Below, one piece after another: positions 34,301 to 63,529 of a stretch of 64,000 bases of DNA. The notes below the pieces were generated by a model. The model did not search any database. It saw only the letters and a list, made by a program, of their open reading frames with translations, and was not told where the DNA came from. Positions within the stretch are counted from its first letter, which is position 1, and each line of letters opens with the position of its first letter. Source of the stretch: Cheilinus undulatus (lineage: Eukaryota > Chordata > Actinopteri > Labriformes > Labridae); contig NC_054866.1 of NCBI RefSeq assembly GCF_018320785.1, forward strand, positions 9,206,487 through 9,270,486. The letters are read 5' to 3'. Position numbers and translations under genes: made by a program.

Positions 34301-37182
34301 GTTTGGATCCCTTCTAGCCAAAGTGAAAAATGTAAACCCCAAAATAGATCCACTGAGGCGGTCACCTTTACCTTTCCATTCACTGACTGTGGTACCCAGT
34401 CTAGGGTAAGTGCTCATAAGTGGGCTCCCACACACAGGTTAGGCCAGTGGGATGACTTTTTTATGTAAACAATTAAAATGTTTTTTTAAATGTTTGTTGT
34501 AGACTGAAGATGGGATTATAACCTACTGGGTCAATTTTGAGGTGAAACGGCATCCACAGGAAGGCTCTGTATTTTGTAACACTCCATTCAAGTAAGACGT
34601 ACAAACATTTTTTTACTTCCTAATATTTTAAAGTTGTTTGGACTTACTTACCATAATTTTTTTTCTTTTATCTTTTATACAGTCTTACTGTAGGCTGCAG
34701 CTTTCTGCTGGCCCAAACTTCCCATCTGGGCTTCAACATTGAGGGAGAAAAACCAGAGGAGCTCTTAGCACTGAGGAGTGAAGGGATACTGAGAGCTGAA
34801 ATGAGGTTTGCCAAAGGTTAGGTTTTTACTTCATTACTTTTTAAATTCTGGTTTTAACTTTCACAACCCATAAAAGCAATTATTTCATAGTTAATATATC
34901 TGTGTGTATCAGACTACCCCAGTTTCAGCTCTCCTAGCTTTCCATTAGTTTTGACTTTATGATTTAAAACATCTCTGTGTAAGAACATATGGATCTGGTT
35001 CCATGCCTAGAACTATTGACACTGTTTAATCCAGTCTCAGGAGGAGGCCTTGTGGTCGTTCCAAAGTTGAGATTTAAATCTAAAAGTAATTGTGTCTTTC
35101 GCTTAACATAAACTGCTGAGGAAATGAGGTGTGCAGAAACTTTTTACTGTTCCTTTATTTTTTTTTCGGTCCAAGTTCTTCAGTCTACTTGGAGTTCCTT
35201 ATTGTCTTTCAAAATAAAAGCAGTTCTAGTTCCTAAAGGGAAGTCAGATAGTTTTAGTTTAAGGGAGTTCAAAAATTTGAAAAGTTTAAAATGCAGAATA
35301 GTGGAATTTGACATTGTAACAAAAGGTCCTATTAATTACAATGAGTGCTGAAACTGAGATTAAACACAATTAGATATTCATTTTTTTAAAGTCTAAATTT
35401 TTATGTAAGAAATGAAGATGTTATCAACGTAGCTACATCAGCTTTGGCTACGTTTACTAAAGCCCATGTTGCTAAGGTTTAACTTAGATTCAGTAAGTAG
35501 CCACATAGCTATGTAGCTACTTACTGAATCTAAGTTCACAAAGCAGCTATGTAAGATACATAGGTAAGTTAACTACATAGATACATAAGCTTTAGCTACG
35601 TTTGCTTAAGCTAACTTAGTTATAGATCACGTACCTACTTAGCTATGTAGGTGCATAGCTAACATAGCTAAAACAAAGCTCACAAATCAGCTATGTAAGA
35701 TATATAGGTAAGTTATCTACGTAGCTACATTAGCTGGCTATGTTTGTAAAAGCCCATGTTGCCAAAGCTAACTCAGCTATAGATAATGTAGCTACTTAGC
35801 AAATTACTAAATCTAAGCTCACAGAGCAGCTATGTAAGATATATAGGTAAGTTAGCTACGTAGCTACATAAGCTCTGGCTATGTTTGTTAAAGCCCATGT
35901 TGCTAAGGTTAACTTAGCTATAGATAATGTAGCTACATAGCTAAATCTAAGCTCACAAAGCAGCTATGTAAGATAGGTAGGTATGTAGGTTTACTGTCCC
36001 CAAATTATCTTTTACAGAGTTACATTTATTCTTTTGTCTTCATTTGTTTGGTCCAGATTCCAGTTACAGGTCCTTTTATTCCTCTCGGTACCCTCCAGCG
36101 ACTGAGCTCAGCCTGCCTGTGTTTGTCGAGGTTTTTGTTCTCAAACATGAGAACAAGGATTTGGTGCTGCTGCTGCATGACTGCTGGGCGACTCCGACTA
36201 AAAATGCTCTCGACCCACAAAGATGGAACCTTCTTGATAAAGGGTGAATGCGCATCAAATTAACATGTTGACAGTGGTGTTGGTGGAACAAGACAATGAG
36301 AAATATGAGGTACAACACAAAGGTTGAGTCAACTTTTATACATTCTAACTGGCTTCAGGTGTGATTTCTATATTGCCAGCACCTGTTACTGCCACAGGTG
36401 AGTTTAAATGCTTGAAGTAAAATGATTTACCCACAGTTATAAAAGGGTGCCAACAATTTTGTCCGGCCTATTTTGTCAGTTTTGTGTAAAATTATGTCAA
36501 TTCTGCTTTTTGTGTTGTTCCAATAGAAATCAACATGCGTATACCAAAAACATTTGTAATTGCAACAATTTCTAGGAGAAATGATGTATTTTCTGGAAAA
36601 ATTCCAGGGGTGCCAATACTTTTGTCCATGACTGTAATTACCTCATGTTTTTATTAAAACCAGGTGTCCTTTCAGTGGCGATACCCACAGGACTGTGGTG
36701 TTGCCGGTTGTTTCCAGTAAAGAGCTGAACTATCCCTCTCTACATAAACGGTTTGTCGTCAAGATGTTCTCATTTGTGAAGCCTCAAACATTTAGAAGCT
36801 CGGTATGTAGGAAATTGAAAATAACTGCAGAAGTGAAAATAACTTTGCTAAATGCATGCCCTTTGATGATTTTGAGCTTTCTTTCTTTCAACAGGACGCT
36901 CCCTTAGAGATTTATTTCCACTGTGACATAGAGATCTGTAAAGGACCAGATTGCTCTCAGTCCTGCAGCAATGGTCAGTGAAACTGCAGCCTCTAATCTT
37001 TCTGATGTAATTGAGTCACATAATCCAAATGTATGCATGTGCAGGACTATGTACAACGTAGCAATTGGTTCCTTTTACTTCATTTTTCAGAAAGACGTAA
37101 ATCTAGATGGACTTCACCATTGTCTGGACGGAGGATTCTTCATGGTGTTGTCTCTGGTGGACCCCTTCTTTATCCACTGTAA
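31365..37182 (+). CDS. Zona pellucida (egg-coat) glycoprotein, ten exons
   Basis: Model: 31365-31617, 31701-31834 (or 31822), 34014-34116, 34188-34405, 34503-34591, 34683-34816, 36057-36243, 36664-36802, 36895-36973, 37091-37182; about 475 residues. The first ATG is 31365; a second at 31404 starts a better signal peptide (hydrophobic [15 protein letters not shown]), so that may be the real start. A ZP-N-like segment ([18 protein letters not shown]) precedes a full ZP module: ZP-N with [12 protein letters not shown] and FPFTDCGT, then ZP-C with [18 protein letters not shown] and [10 protein letters not shown]-glycosylation sites NATV, NRST and NLTV are present. No trefoil domain is seen. The tail RRKSRW could be a furin-type site, and only a short hydrophobic end follows, not a clear membrane anchor. 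By family it is a secreted egg-envelope component made in ovary or liver. ZP2/ZPAX-like is my best guess. An A/T-rich TATA-like element is near 31288. Confidence 0.85.
31866..31965. mobile_element. Tc1-like terminal fragment
   Basis: 'agccactttattaggtacac' and 'gcaaatatttaatcagccag' match the end of the Tc1 family also found at 5870-6511 and 61765-62110. It follows exon 2 of the ZP gene. Confidence 0.6.
32354..33300 (+). pseudogene. Tc1-like element, decayed and internally deleted
   Basis: TA target sites flank it; ends are CAATGCCTATAAAAGTATTC and 'ggtgaatactttttattggc' then ACTG. Degenerate transposase pieces are visible: 'tttggtctgatgaaaccaaa' (WSDETK-like), 'aagcatggtggtggcagcat' (HGGGSIM-like) and the 'gaatgttctggagtgcctgg' block before the last catalytic glutamate. 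All frames are broken. It lies in intron 2 of the ZP gene. Confidence 0.75.
33620..33670. repeat. Short degenerate GGGTTA repeat
   Basis: A run of imperfect 'gggttagg' units about 50 bases long. It resembles vertebrate telomere repeat but is short and irregular. Confidence 0.5.
35430..35990. repeat. Tandem repeat of ~140-bp units built from 'agctacatagctac'
   Basis: 'agctatgtaagatatatagg' type blocks recur near 35545, 35688, 35829 and 35962, each followed by 'taagttagctacgtagctac'. AGCT, CTATGTAG and CTACGTAG make it rich in short palindromes. It lies in intron 6 of the ZP gene. Confidence 0.7.
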
Positions 37183-37231
37183 AGAGCTGTGGACAGCATG
37201 GTGGACAGCAACTCTTAATTTGTGACAAAAA

Positions 37232-37237
37232 AATAAA
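37232..37237 (+). terminator. Poly(A) signal AATAAA of the ZP gene
   Basis: AATAAA 50 bases after the TAA stop (37180-37182). Confidence 0.75.
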
Positions 37238-37239
37238 TT

Positions 37240-38348
37240 TTTACTCATATCATGAATGTATGACTGTTACTGATTAAGACAAAATCACATTACCTGCTGC
37301 AGCTTTGTGTGGTTTCACTGTGAGAATAAACAGTTAGATTTTGAGGTCCTGACTCGGCTTCTACTTAATGAGCCCCACATGAGGAACTTAACAAACCCCT
37401 TGACTGCAGTATTGCAGGCATTGTCCTGGACTGCACCGTATGTAAGCTGTGTGGTATATACCCACAGGATACCCACTTTATTCAATTTATTTCATTCAAT
37501 ATACAGTGCTTAAGAAATTTATTAGACCACCCTAACCCTAACCAAAGTAAGGTTTATGCCACAGCTGCCCTAAATTAACAGCATTGGTAACCACCAAAAT
37601 CATTTTTATGTTTCTGCAATGGTTAATACACCAATATGTAGAAGCTCTTTAACCCAAATGATATTTTTAATGCTAAAATATAATTATTATTGCTATCCAT
37701 GAATTTTCAAATCTACTGAGATAGGTAGGAAATAAAGCAAAACAATCTAATATCGTTGTGAAATAAAAAGACTTGGACATTATTCATCTGGTCGTATTGA
37801 CTTAGCAGAAAGTTCAGATTAAGAGAAAAAAAGTGCAGTCGGATTCCTTAATCACCACAGTTCTCCTTTCCTATCCTCTTACTCCCACCTTTCCTTAACC
37901 CTGTGACGTTTTTCGTCGCGGTTAAGGAAAAGTGAAAAGGAGGTTTTTTTTTTTTTTTGACTTTTTGACTTTTTGAACGGACCCCAGGTGTTTCCCACTC
38001 AAGGACTGATCCTAACCTGTGGAGGGCAGCATACTCTCTCCAGTGCACAGCCTGCCGCAGCCTCTTCAAACGAAGAAGATCTTGGTCACGTGCCTATAGT
38101 TTGACCAATAGAATTTCAGAAAGAGTTAGTTTGCGGAAGTCACTGGATAAGGATGTTTCGTTGTTAATACATTTTAAACAGTATGCAACCCAGGTGAAGT
38201 AAAAAGCCAAGAGACAACAGAGAAGTATTTCTTTTAGGACCAAACACAGTCTATGGGCATGAGACATTGTGTCTCATGATTATCATAAGAGTACATGTGG
38301 TCTGTTTAAACTGAAATCTTCTGATAAGACTAGTCCCAGTTAGCAGAC
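37240..38348. other. ZP-dhx40 intergenic region and dhx40 promoter region
   Basis: The first 600 bases hold no recognised feature. From about 37850 the sequence becomes less AT-rich and includes the hairpin listed separately. The transcription start of dhx40 must lie before 38349, but no TATA box is evident. Confidence 0.4.
37890..37930. other. Long hairpin upstream of dhx40
   Basis: TTTCCTTAACC (37890-37900) pairs perfectly with GGTTAAGGAAA (37920-37930). Inside, GTGACG pairs with CGTCGC (one G-T pair) around a TTTTT loop, so with a CT bulge nearly the whole 41 bases fold. It ends about 420 bases before the dhx40 ATG. It may be a promoter structure or a tiny mobile-element relic. Confidence 0.6.
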
Positions 38349-56165
<17,817 letters not shown>

Positions 56166-56187
56166 TGGAGAACTTGGAGAGCTAGGA

Positions 56188-56193
56188 AATAAA
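56188..56193 (+). terminator. Poly(A) signal AATAAA of dhx40
   Basis: AATAAA 22 bases after the TGA stop (56163-56165), implying a very short 3' UTR. Confidence 0.7.
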
Positions 56194-56519
56194 TTATACA
56201 AAGGTGGCTTCATTTTTGGAAGTGATATCTTAATAAAATACATTTCTTATATTTGCAACTGCCTACTTTTACTCCTCTCTATTTGGATCTAAGATTGTTG
56301 CAGTAATTATTCTGTTCAAGGTCTAAAATACTAACAAATCTGTCTTCCTCTTTAACGGGGTGTTTGGAAGAGAAGGGAGGTTTGGGAAAGATGAGTTTGA
56401 CATGTCTTAAGAGAGGTGTTTTCTTCTGTTATCTATAAGACAATCCATGTATCAGCTCAGATAAGCAGGGTTGAGGTTAGGGTAACTGTTCGGTACTTGC
56501 TGTACTTTCACACCGACTG

Positions 56520-56981
56520 TTCAGGTGCAGTGGACCCTCGCTAGCTTCGCACGTCACTTCCGCTTGTGTGCGTCTGCGGGGCTGCTGAAGCGTCTGTCTG
56601 GAAAGAAGGGCTTCCACGCTAAGCAGGCAACTAACCGCATTAAACCTTCAAAGAGGCGGTTTTATCCGTCCAGGATTTGGAAATTATCCTTGATATAAAA
56701 GACTACTATCTATCGAGCTGGTACTCAGTGGACTATTGTCCGTCTGACTCGCATACGCTTCAGTGAGCCGCTGCAGCAGCAACAGAGCAAGCACGCCGCC
56801 GCTGCTGCTGTTGTTGTTAGAGAAGAAAACAAGCTCGGTGAGCTGTCCGCTAAGCTGTGTGATCATTGACAGAGTTCAGTACACACTAGCTTCGAGAGAT
56901 AACAAGTTCAAGCCTTGTCTTGGGTTCCTGTAGGCCTCTTCAAGAACCAACTGCTGGAATTTCTTTGTCGCTGAAGTCAAG
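56520..56981 (+). promoter_or_regulatory. akt2: Probable akt2 promoter and non-coding first exon
   Basis: G/C content and CpG rise sharply around 56520-56860, and the sequence has no TATA box, as expected for a housekeeping kinase promoter. 'gaagtcaag' at 56973-56981 is followed by a strong donor (gtaagaac). A 5' UTR exon ending here fits the intron that closes at 63400 before the akt2 start codon. The exon's left edge is unknown; it begins within about 350 bases of the dhx40 poly(A) signal. Confidence 0.5.
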
Positions 56982-57999
56982 GTAAGAACAACCGGTAAGG
57001 AGGAGAATTAGCGCAAGTGGCTAACAGACATGCTAACTAGTTCTTAGCCCTAAAGCTATTATTGCTAGCTGCCTTGTTTTGTCGTATTGTGGTTGTGGTA
57101 AGTGTCTTCATTGCTGTCTGATGCACCACTCAGCCAAACTATCCACCACAGAGGTATTTTGAAATGTTTAAAGTTAATCTAAAGTAAAATAGCTCCCAAC
57201 CTGCCTTAGAATCAGAAGGCAACGTTTGTTGACTTTGCCTCTGCTAGCTTGGTAGCGCACTACACTGCAAGGATCAGGATGTCTTTATGTTTATGATAGG
57301 CAGCTTGTGCTTGGTAGCTGCTGCAGTTTGTCTTAAAATTAAGATATTTGTCTAAGTTTACCGAGTGGCCTCACAAGAGTTGTTTGTTTTTCTCTTAATT
57401 ATTAACTTCAGCTTTGCTGTGTTTGAACAAAGTGCGTTAACGTTTGGTTAGATGTTTCTATGTCCGGTTTGTAAAGATTATTGCACCTTTAGCGTGTGAA
57501 CAACTTTGCAGAGGTGTTGAGCTGTTATTATATCTTAAAGCAGGCACGTTTACCACAGATATTTGAAATAGTTACGTAAGGTGTAGAGCCACGAACAAGC
57601 GTGGATGCACCATATAAAGTCCGAAGTCGTGGGAAGCCTTATCTGTTTTTAACTTTGTAAACAAAGCAGTTCAGACAGTCATTGTGTCCTGGTGACTGTA
57701 TGCACTATAATATCCCTTCACTTTCACTGAAATACTGTGAAATTCTGCTAAACCTATTATCTAACATAAGCTGTTGATTCAGGACTGACCCTGAATCACC
57801 AAGGCCTTTCCACAAATATTCGGCAAAAGCCGTGGGAGGATAAAACATTCATAATGCAGAGTTTTGACGCATTTTTCCTCAATTTCTAAATTATATCAAA
57901 AATACTAATTTCATTAAAATATGAACACCTGATCTTTCAGAAGAGGTTCATAAATTTTCCTTACTCATGTTAGGTAAAAGTTGTATTTAAAGCGTGACT

Positions 58000-58180
58000 G
58001 TACACTCAAATGCCACTTCATTAGGTACACCTGTTTAACTGCTCAGTAAGACTAATTTTGAACCAGCCAATCTTTTAGCAGTTACCACTGTATTTAAACA
58101 TGGAGACAGGTCAAGATGATTTCACCAAACTCTAATCCTATTATTTAAATGTCATACCAGAAACTGGGACACATCAGACC
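58000..58180. mobile_element. Tc1-like terminal fragment
   Basis: 'cacttcattaggtacacctg' and 'ttaactgctcagtaa' match the same Tc1 ends as at 31866. It is truncated after about 180 bases. Confidence 0.5.
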
Positions 58181-58259
58181 AGACAACATCTTATATGTCG
58201 ATTGTTACATTTTAATTGTAGCCAATACTTGTATATAAATGTAGTTTAGACCTAAGTCT

Positions 58260-61200
58260 TTAAACCTCTTTAAAGTGTAAGAATGAACAAAGACACAAGC
58301 ATCTGTCCTTATAACACATTTGAACTTCGAGGAATGAGGACAAAGGAAAAGACTTCAGTTGACATAGGTCTGTTGATGATGCCATAATTTGCACAAATGT
58401 ATTTGTACAAATAAATCCGATGAATTTTCATATCCACTGATACAGATTATTAACTTTTAAGGAGGGATGCACCTATTTTAATGTTGTATCATTATGAAGA
58501 TATTAGGGGTGGGAATCCCTAGTTGCCCCACGATACAATATTATCATGATACTTGGGTCATGATTCAACATTATTTGCAATTTTAAACATTTCGCAATAC
58601 ACAGAGTATTGCGATACAATATATTGTGATATATTGCGATCCAAACATTTTTTTTTAATGTTTCGCTGGTTTAGCATTAGTCTTGCCCTCATGTTTGTCG
58701 TCTTTTAACAGTATTTTAATTTCATGTAGCACTTCTTGCAAACCTCATGTGTCATGTCCATCTCATTCATGCTCTGCTTGCATTCCTGCTGTCCTTCCCC
58801 TGGTGCTGCCATGTTTGTTGTACTCACTTTCTCCTGCTCTATGACCATCCCCTCTGCCAACCTCACTGGACAAACAGTTGATTTCATTTTTCCATATGCA
58901 ATTAATTTAAAAAAAAATTGATTCTTGGTGGACAATATGATATATCACCACAAAATATCGCAATACTATGCTGTATCCATTTTTTCTCTCACCCCTACCA
59001 GTTATTGGCTTTGAAGGTGAATTACCGTATCAGCCGATATGAAAAAATTTGCCATTAATTACAACAGATATTTTGCTATAAAAATCTGCTTATACTGCTG
59101 TTAATGCTCGCCATATGAACAAATGAGTTAATGGAGTTTCAGGCTGGACCAACAGACCCACATCAGCTGAAGTCTTTTTCTTTATTCATCATCATTCCTT
59201 TGACTTAAAGTGTGTTTTAAGGGCTGAATTTTTGGGTCTTAACACATATGAATATCAGTATCTATATTAATGTTTAGCATCTCTACTTTTAAGCCTATAT
59301 CTACCAGTATCAACATCATTCTGATGATATTGATGATGATATTTACTTTCAAAGCTAATATCTGCCAGTGTCGATATCATGCATCCCTACTGTAAAGTTT
59401 AAGGATGAACAAAGGAATGTTCTGTCCTTAAAATACACTTTTACTTTGATGAATGAGGATGGGCAAAGTCAAAGACTTCAGCTTACTAGAGTCTGTTGCT
59501 CCTGCCTTAATATGCGCAAACTGATTTGTACACGTCTGATAGCTATAGCCAATATTCACAGCCAATGTACTGCTGAGTATATTGTTTGGATGGATAATTA
59601 CCCGATATGGACGATTATTTTTTAAGCCAATATCTGTTGATACCAGTATCACTCTGATAATATTGTACATCCCAACTGGCAATGTTTCTCTGGTATTGTG
59701 CTGTCTAATCTGACTGAGGCTGTACAAACTGCAGCCTTATTTTCCTGCTCTGAGTTGATAGGAGTGACACCCAGTGTGGTCTTGTGTTGTAGTGCACAAT
59801 ATTATTGCCATGATATTGGCAGATAATTAAAATTTCTTCCGTGTTTACAACCAGTATTTTGGTAATGATAAAACTGTCTATTTCAGCTGTTAGTACTGGC
59901 AGTACAAACAAATAGTTTAGTGGAATTTTAGGTTTTATCAACAGACCTACATCAGCTGAAGTCTTTTTCTTTATTATTTCTCACTCTTTAAAGTCCGGTT
60001 TAAGAACTGAAATGTGTTCATATGTTCATTCTTTAACTTTAAATTGTGTGTTTTAAGAATTTGAAGTTTTAGGTCTGAACAACTTTCACATATTGGTATC
60101 AATATTGGCTGATATGAATTTGTAAATATTGGATATCAGCAAAGTCCATTATCTTTCATCCCTGGTCTTTTGCTGCTTTACTAATCTGCTTCAAGGTTTG
60201 GTGTGTTGTGATGTGTTCAGACATGCTCTTCTGCATACCAAGGTTTTTGTAATTAATTAGATAACTAATTCTAAAATGTAAAAAAAAAAAAATTAAAGTA
60301 ACCTGAAACTCAAATAAAAAATGTCGCTTTCCCAAAAAAGAAAACTAACTAAAGCCGTACTGTGAGCTTACAAAACTTACTAAGATAAGAGTAGGGACAA
60401 AATATCCTTAGTTTTAGCCTTTCAGCTTGGCATGTAGAGCTTAGCCAGGGAGTGTAATGGCCTGATTTGGACAAAATGACTTCACATGATGGTAGTTTTA
60501 GGTTTTTTAGTTGTATTCAAATATCAAATTTAGAGAAGTGAATTGAAATGTGAACAGTAGTCTATTTGAATATATTTAACAAAAAAATCTTTGATATTTA
60601 CTGAGGATGCACAATATTATCTGCATATAAGTAGTAACCAATATCAGCCTAAAAGTCATATCAGTATCATTTTATTTTTCATATCATTTCATATCAGTAT
60701 CGATAGTATTGTCAGTATTTACTACCATTATGTGCTGGCTGTTAACATTGGCCTGTAAGCACTGTAAATATCTGTCATGTGTGGGACTAAGTTTGGGGAG
60801 TTTTAGGCTGGACCAGCAGACCTATGTCTGCTGAAGTCTTTTTCTTGTTCATCCTCACTCCTTAAACTGAAGTGTAGGTTCTTAGGGCTGAGGTTTATTT
60901 CATTTCAGTTTATTTAACTGGTCCAAACACATTTTAAATACCTTTTCATGAGCCATCCAGTAAGCATGTTATGTTGACATTAGCTAATGCATGCAATCCA
61001 AATTTTCACAAGAGGAAATCTAGACTCCAGGTTGGGAACCAGTTTTAAGGGAATGAAGTTTTTAGTCTGAAATGCATATTTATATATAGAGGTGAGTATC
61101 TAAAACTGGTACTGACATGGTACCGGTACCAACACATCTGGTACCTACCAGACCGAATTACAACACAGATATTAATACTTAATTTTGATACCCTGCCACC

Positions 61201-61500
61201 CAATGAAAGGCAAGAGATACATTACTGAATTTGTGTGATTTAGATGTTAAGTTACACAGAGTTCCTTTTCTTACCCCGTGCTCGACTGGCACCTTACAAA
61301 GATATTTCTACGAATCATTTGTGATAGCCAGACAGCCTTTATTCTGTTTAGGCACTGACACTGTATAAAAATGATGAATTTAGCAGTGGTATCAGAAAAA
61401 GACCCAAACGATACCCAACCCTATTTAAATATTGTTATTGGCTAAAATGAATCTCTAAATATCAGCATATCAGATGTTGGGAAAAAAAAAACATTATTAT
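58260..61500. repeat. Cluster of related AT-rich repeats in akt2 intron 1
   Basis: The motif 'cagctgaagtctttttcttt' with nearby 'acagacc' recurs near 59166, 59952 and 60826 on the + strand and inverted near 58350 and 59470. Segments rich in 'gatatcagtatc' lie between, ending in 'gggatgca'/'tgcatccct' type termini. This looks like several decayed copies of one non-autonomous DNA element. Confidence 0.5.
58505..58999. mobile_element. hAT-like element
   Basis: Begins TTAGGGGTGGGAATCCCTAG and ends TCTCACCCCTA, with 'gcgatacaatatattgtgat' near the left and 'atatcgcaatactatg' near the right. A minus-strand frame (58935-58705) includes VCKKCYMKLKYC, which could be a relic of a BED-type zinc finger. 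No exact target duplication was seen. Confidence 0.5.
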
Positions 61501-61764
61501 GCATCCCTGATATTTAAGCTACTTTCTGTGGTCCTTTGAATTTTGTACTCCAAAGCATCCAAAAATGAATATACTGAAAATACTAAAAACTAATAAAAAT
61601 GAAACTAAAACTGAGGATTTTTTTGCAAAATAAAAACTTGAACTAACAAACCAGTAGTTAGAACTAATAAAAACTAAAGTAAAATTTGTAACAAAACATC
61701 CTAAACTATTATAGCCATGCTGCATGTCTCAGACATAATTGTAAAGATAGTTTCAATTATTGTT

Positions 61765-62110
61765 ACCTTTCTATCAGCTTGAACCAGTCTGATTATTTTC
61801 CTCTGACCTCTGCTATCAACAAGTATTTTAGCCCAGAGGACTGCTTCTCACCGTCCTCTGTAAACCCTGGAGATGTTTGTGTGAAAATCCCAGTAGATCA
61901 GCAATTTGTGAAATACTCAGACCAGCATGTCTGGCACCAACAACCATGGCATGTTCAAAGTCACTTAAATCACTTTTCCTCTCCATTCTGATATTTGTTT
62001 TGAGCTTCAGCAGGTAACTTTGGCTATGCCTACATGTGTTTGTTGCTGCCATGTGATTTGATGTTTGCATTAATGATCAGTTGAATAGGTATACCTAAAA
62101 AAGTGGCCAG
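61765..62110 (-). pseudogene. Tc1-like transposase N-terminal remnant, reverse strand
   Basis: Minus-strand frame 62070-61828 reads ERKSDLSDFEHAMVVGARHA, then GLSISQIADLLGFSHKHL, the first helix-turn-helix of a Tc1 transposase. The end 'ctaaaaaagtggccagtaac' is at 62100. Only the 5' part of the element remains. Same family as 5870-6511. Confidence 0.7.
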
Positions 62111-63400
62111 TAACTGCAAGATTGTAAGATAAGAGGCAGTGAGCAGACCTGCAGATTTCAGCAGTTTTCTTTGTTAAGGAGTTGTGTTTCAAGGCAGCCA
62201 GACGGCCTCAAAAGGTGAGGAATTCATTCAAGCACAGCACTGTGGTGTCAACACTGAGATAAGCATCAAGAGCAGAAAGTGTCCCATGTTTTGAGAAATT
62301 ATTTTTGCTTGCTGTAAGTTTATCATCTTCATGACTAAAGTATTTTTTCATTTATGTTCTAGTGTTCCTTATTTTAACCTCTGTCTAATTTGGAGTATTC
62401 CCACTGAGATGGAAATGTCTCTTTTACAAATGAGTCCAGGCCAAATCAGCAGCACACACGTTAAAAACAACTGACCATCATTACCTAAGAAAACATCAAT
62501 CAACAACCATGCAAATATCCTTCAGCAGTAAAACATGTAAACTGGTTGCATGATCCTTACTTCATTTGAATGAAGGCTACAGCTACAGACAGCTTTGGAG
62601 CTAGTAGAGAGCAAGATAAATCATAAAGCTTTAAAAAGATAGCAGACCAATGATCAGTCTTTCTGTTGAATGAAAAAACTCACTAACTCTTTCAAACAAG
62701 ACACAATGATGTCAGCAAAAACACAGACCACCAGATGCAAATGACAAGGCCTTACAAACGTCCACCGTGTTTAGTTAGGAGGATGAATTTCATCATAATC
62801 AAATATGTCCAAAACTTTGCTTGAGCAAGCTTTCCCTTGCAACAAAAGGATAACAGTGCGTAGACTGTCAATATGTTAATTAAAAGACAGATTTACCTCT
62901 GGCAAAAAAACAGGCATTAATGTATTTGAACACTGTCAGTTGCCACATTTTTTCAACGTAGAAATCTGAAGCAACATCTTGAACTTGTGATTGAGATCTT
63001 GAAAAGCACATCAGGTTAATCCTGTTGGCCATAACTATGAGTCTTAATGCACAGATGCTTCTCTGCACAACATTGTATACTGCTTGTAGTTTGTTAGTTT
63101 CAATTTCTAAGGAAGATGTGTATATAATCACGTAGTCAGCCTTTACATTCATAATCCTGTCGTAGGTATTTAAAAAGGAAGAAATCTGAATGCATACCAT
63201 TTTTGCATGGTTTGTAGCCCTGCTTAAAGTTGATGGTTGTAGAAGTGGTAAAGACACACTTCAGCTACAACAGGCTGCTACACGCTGTGATTTGGTAATA
63301 TGTGGACAGTCTGACACTCAATTATTCATTTACTAAAATGTTTCTCTGTATTTTTTTTTTAATAATTCTTTATGCATTAATTTTGTTAAACCCTTTTCAG
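62111..63400. other. End of akt2 intron 1, nothing recognised
   Basis: No supported gene or repeat. The minus frame 63257-62880 (125 codons) has no family resemblance and no splice context. Confidence 0.4.
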
Positions 63401-63483
63401 GCACTTGACCAATAGGAACTCTGCACGATTTCAACCAGCCTGTCTGCAGCCCCTTCCCAACCCAGAGAGTGTTCTGCCCCAGC

Positions 63484-63529
63484 ATGAATGAAGTCAGTGT
63501 TGTGAGAGAGGGATGGCTTCACAAGAGAG
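63484..63529 (+). CDS. akt2: akt2 first coding exon (partial gene)
   Basis: The exon runs 63401-63529, after a pyrimidine-rich acceptor (cccttttcag) and before the donor gtaagg at 63530. Translation starts at 63484: MNEVSVVREGWLHKR plus one base of the next codon. This is the start of the PH domain of RAC-beta serine/threonine kinase. NEVSV distinguishes AKT2 from AKT1 (SDVAIV) and AKT3 (SDVTIV), and the exon end after 46 coding bases is the conserved family position. AKT2 binds phosphoinositides at the membrane through this domain and acts in insulin/PI3K signalling. The remaining exons lie beyond the right edge. Confidence 0.87.

Noticed and set aside
62880-63257. 125-codon minus-strand frame as a gene
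   Set aside because: No recognisable domain, no codon-usage or splice support, and it lies in akt2 intron 1.
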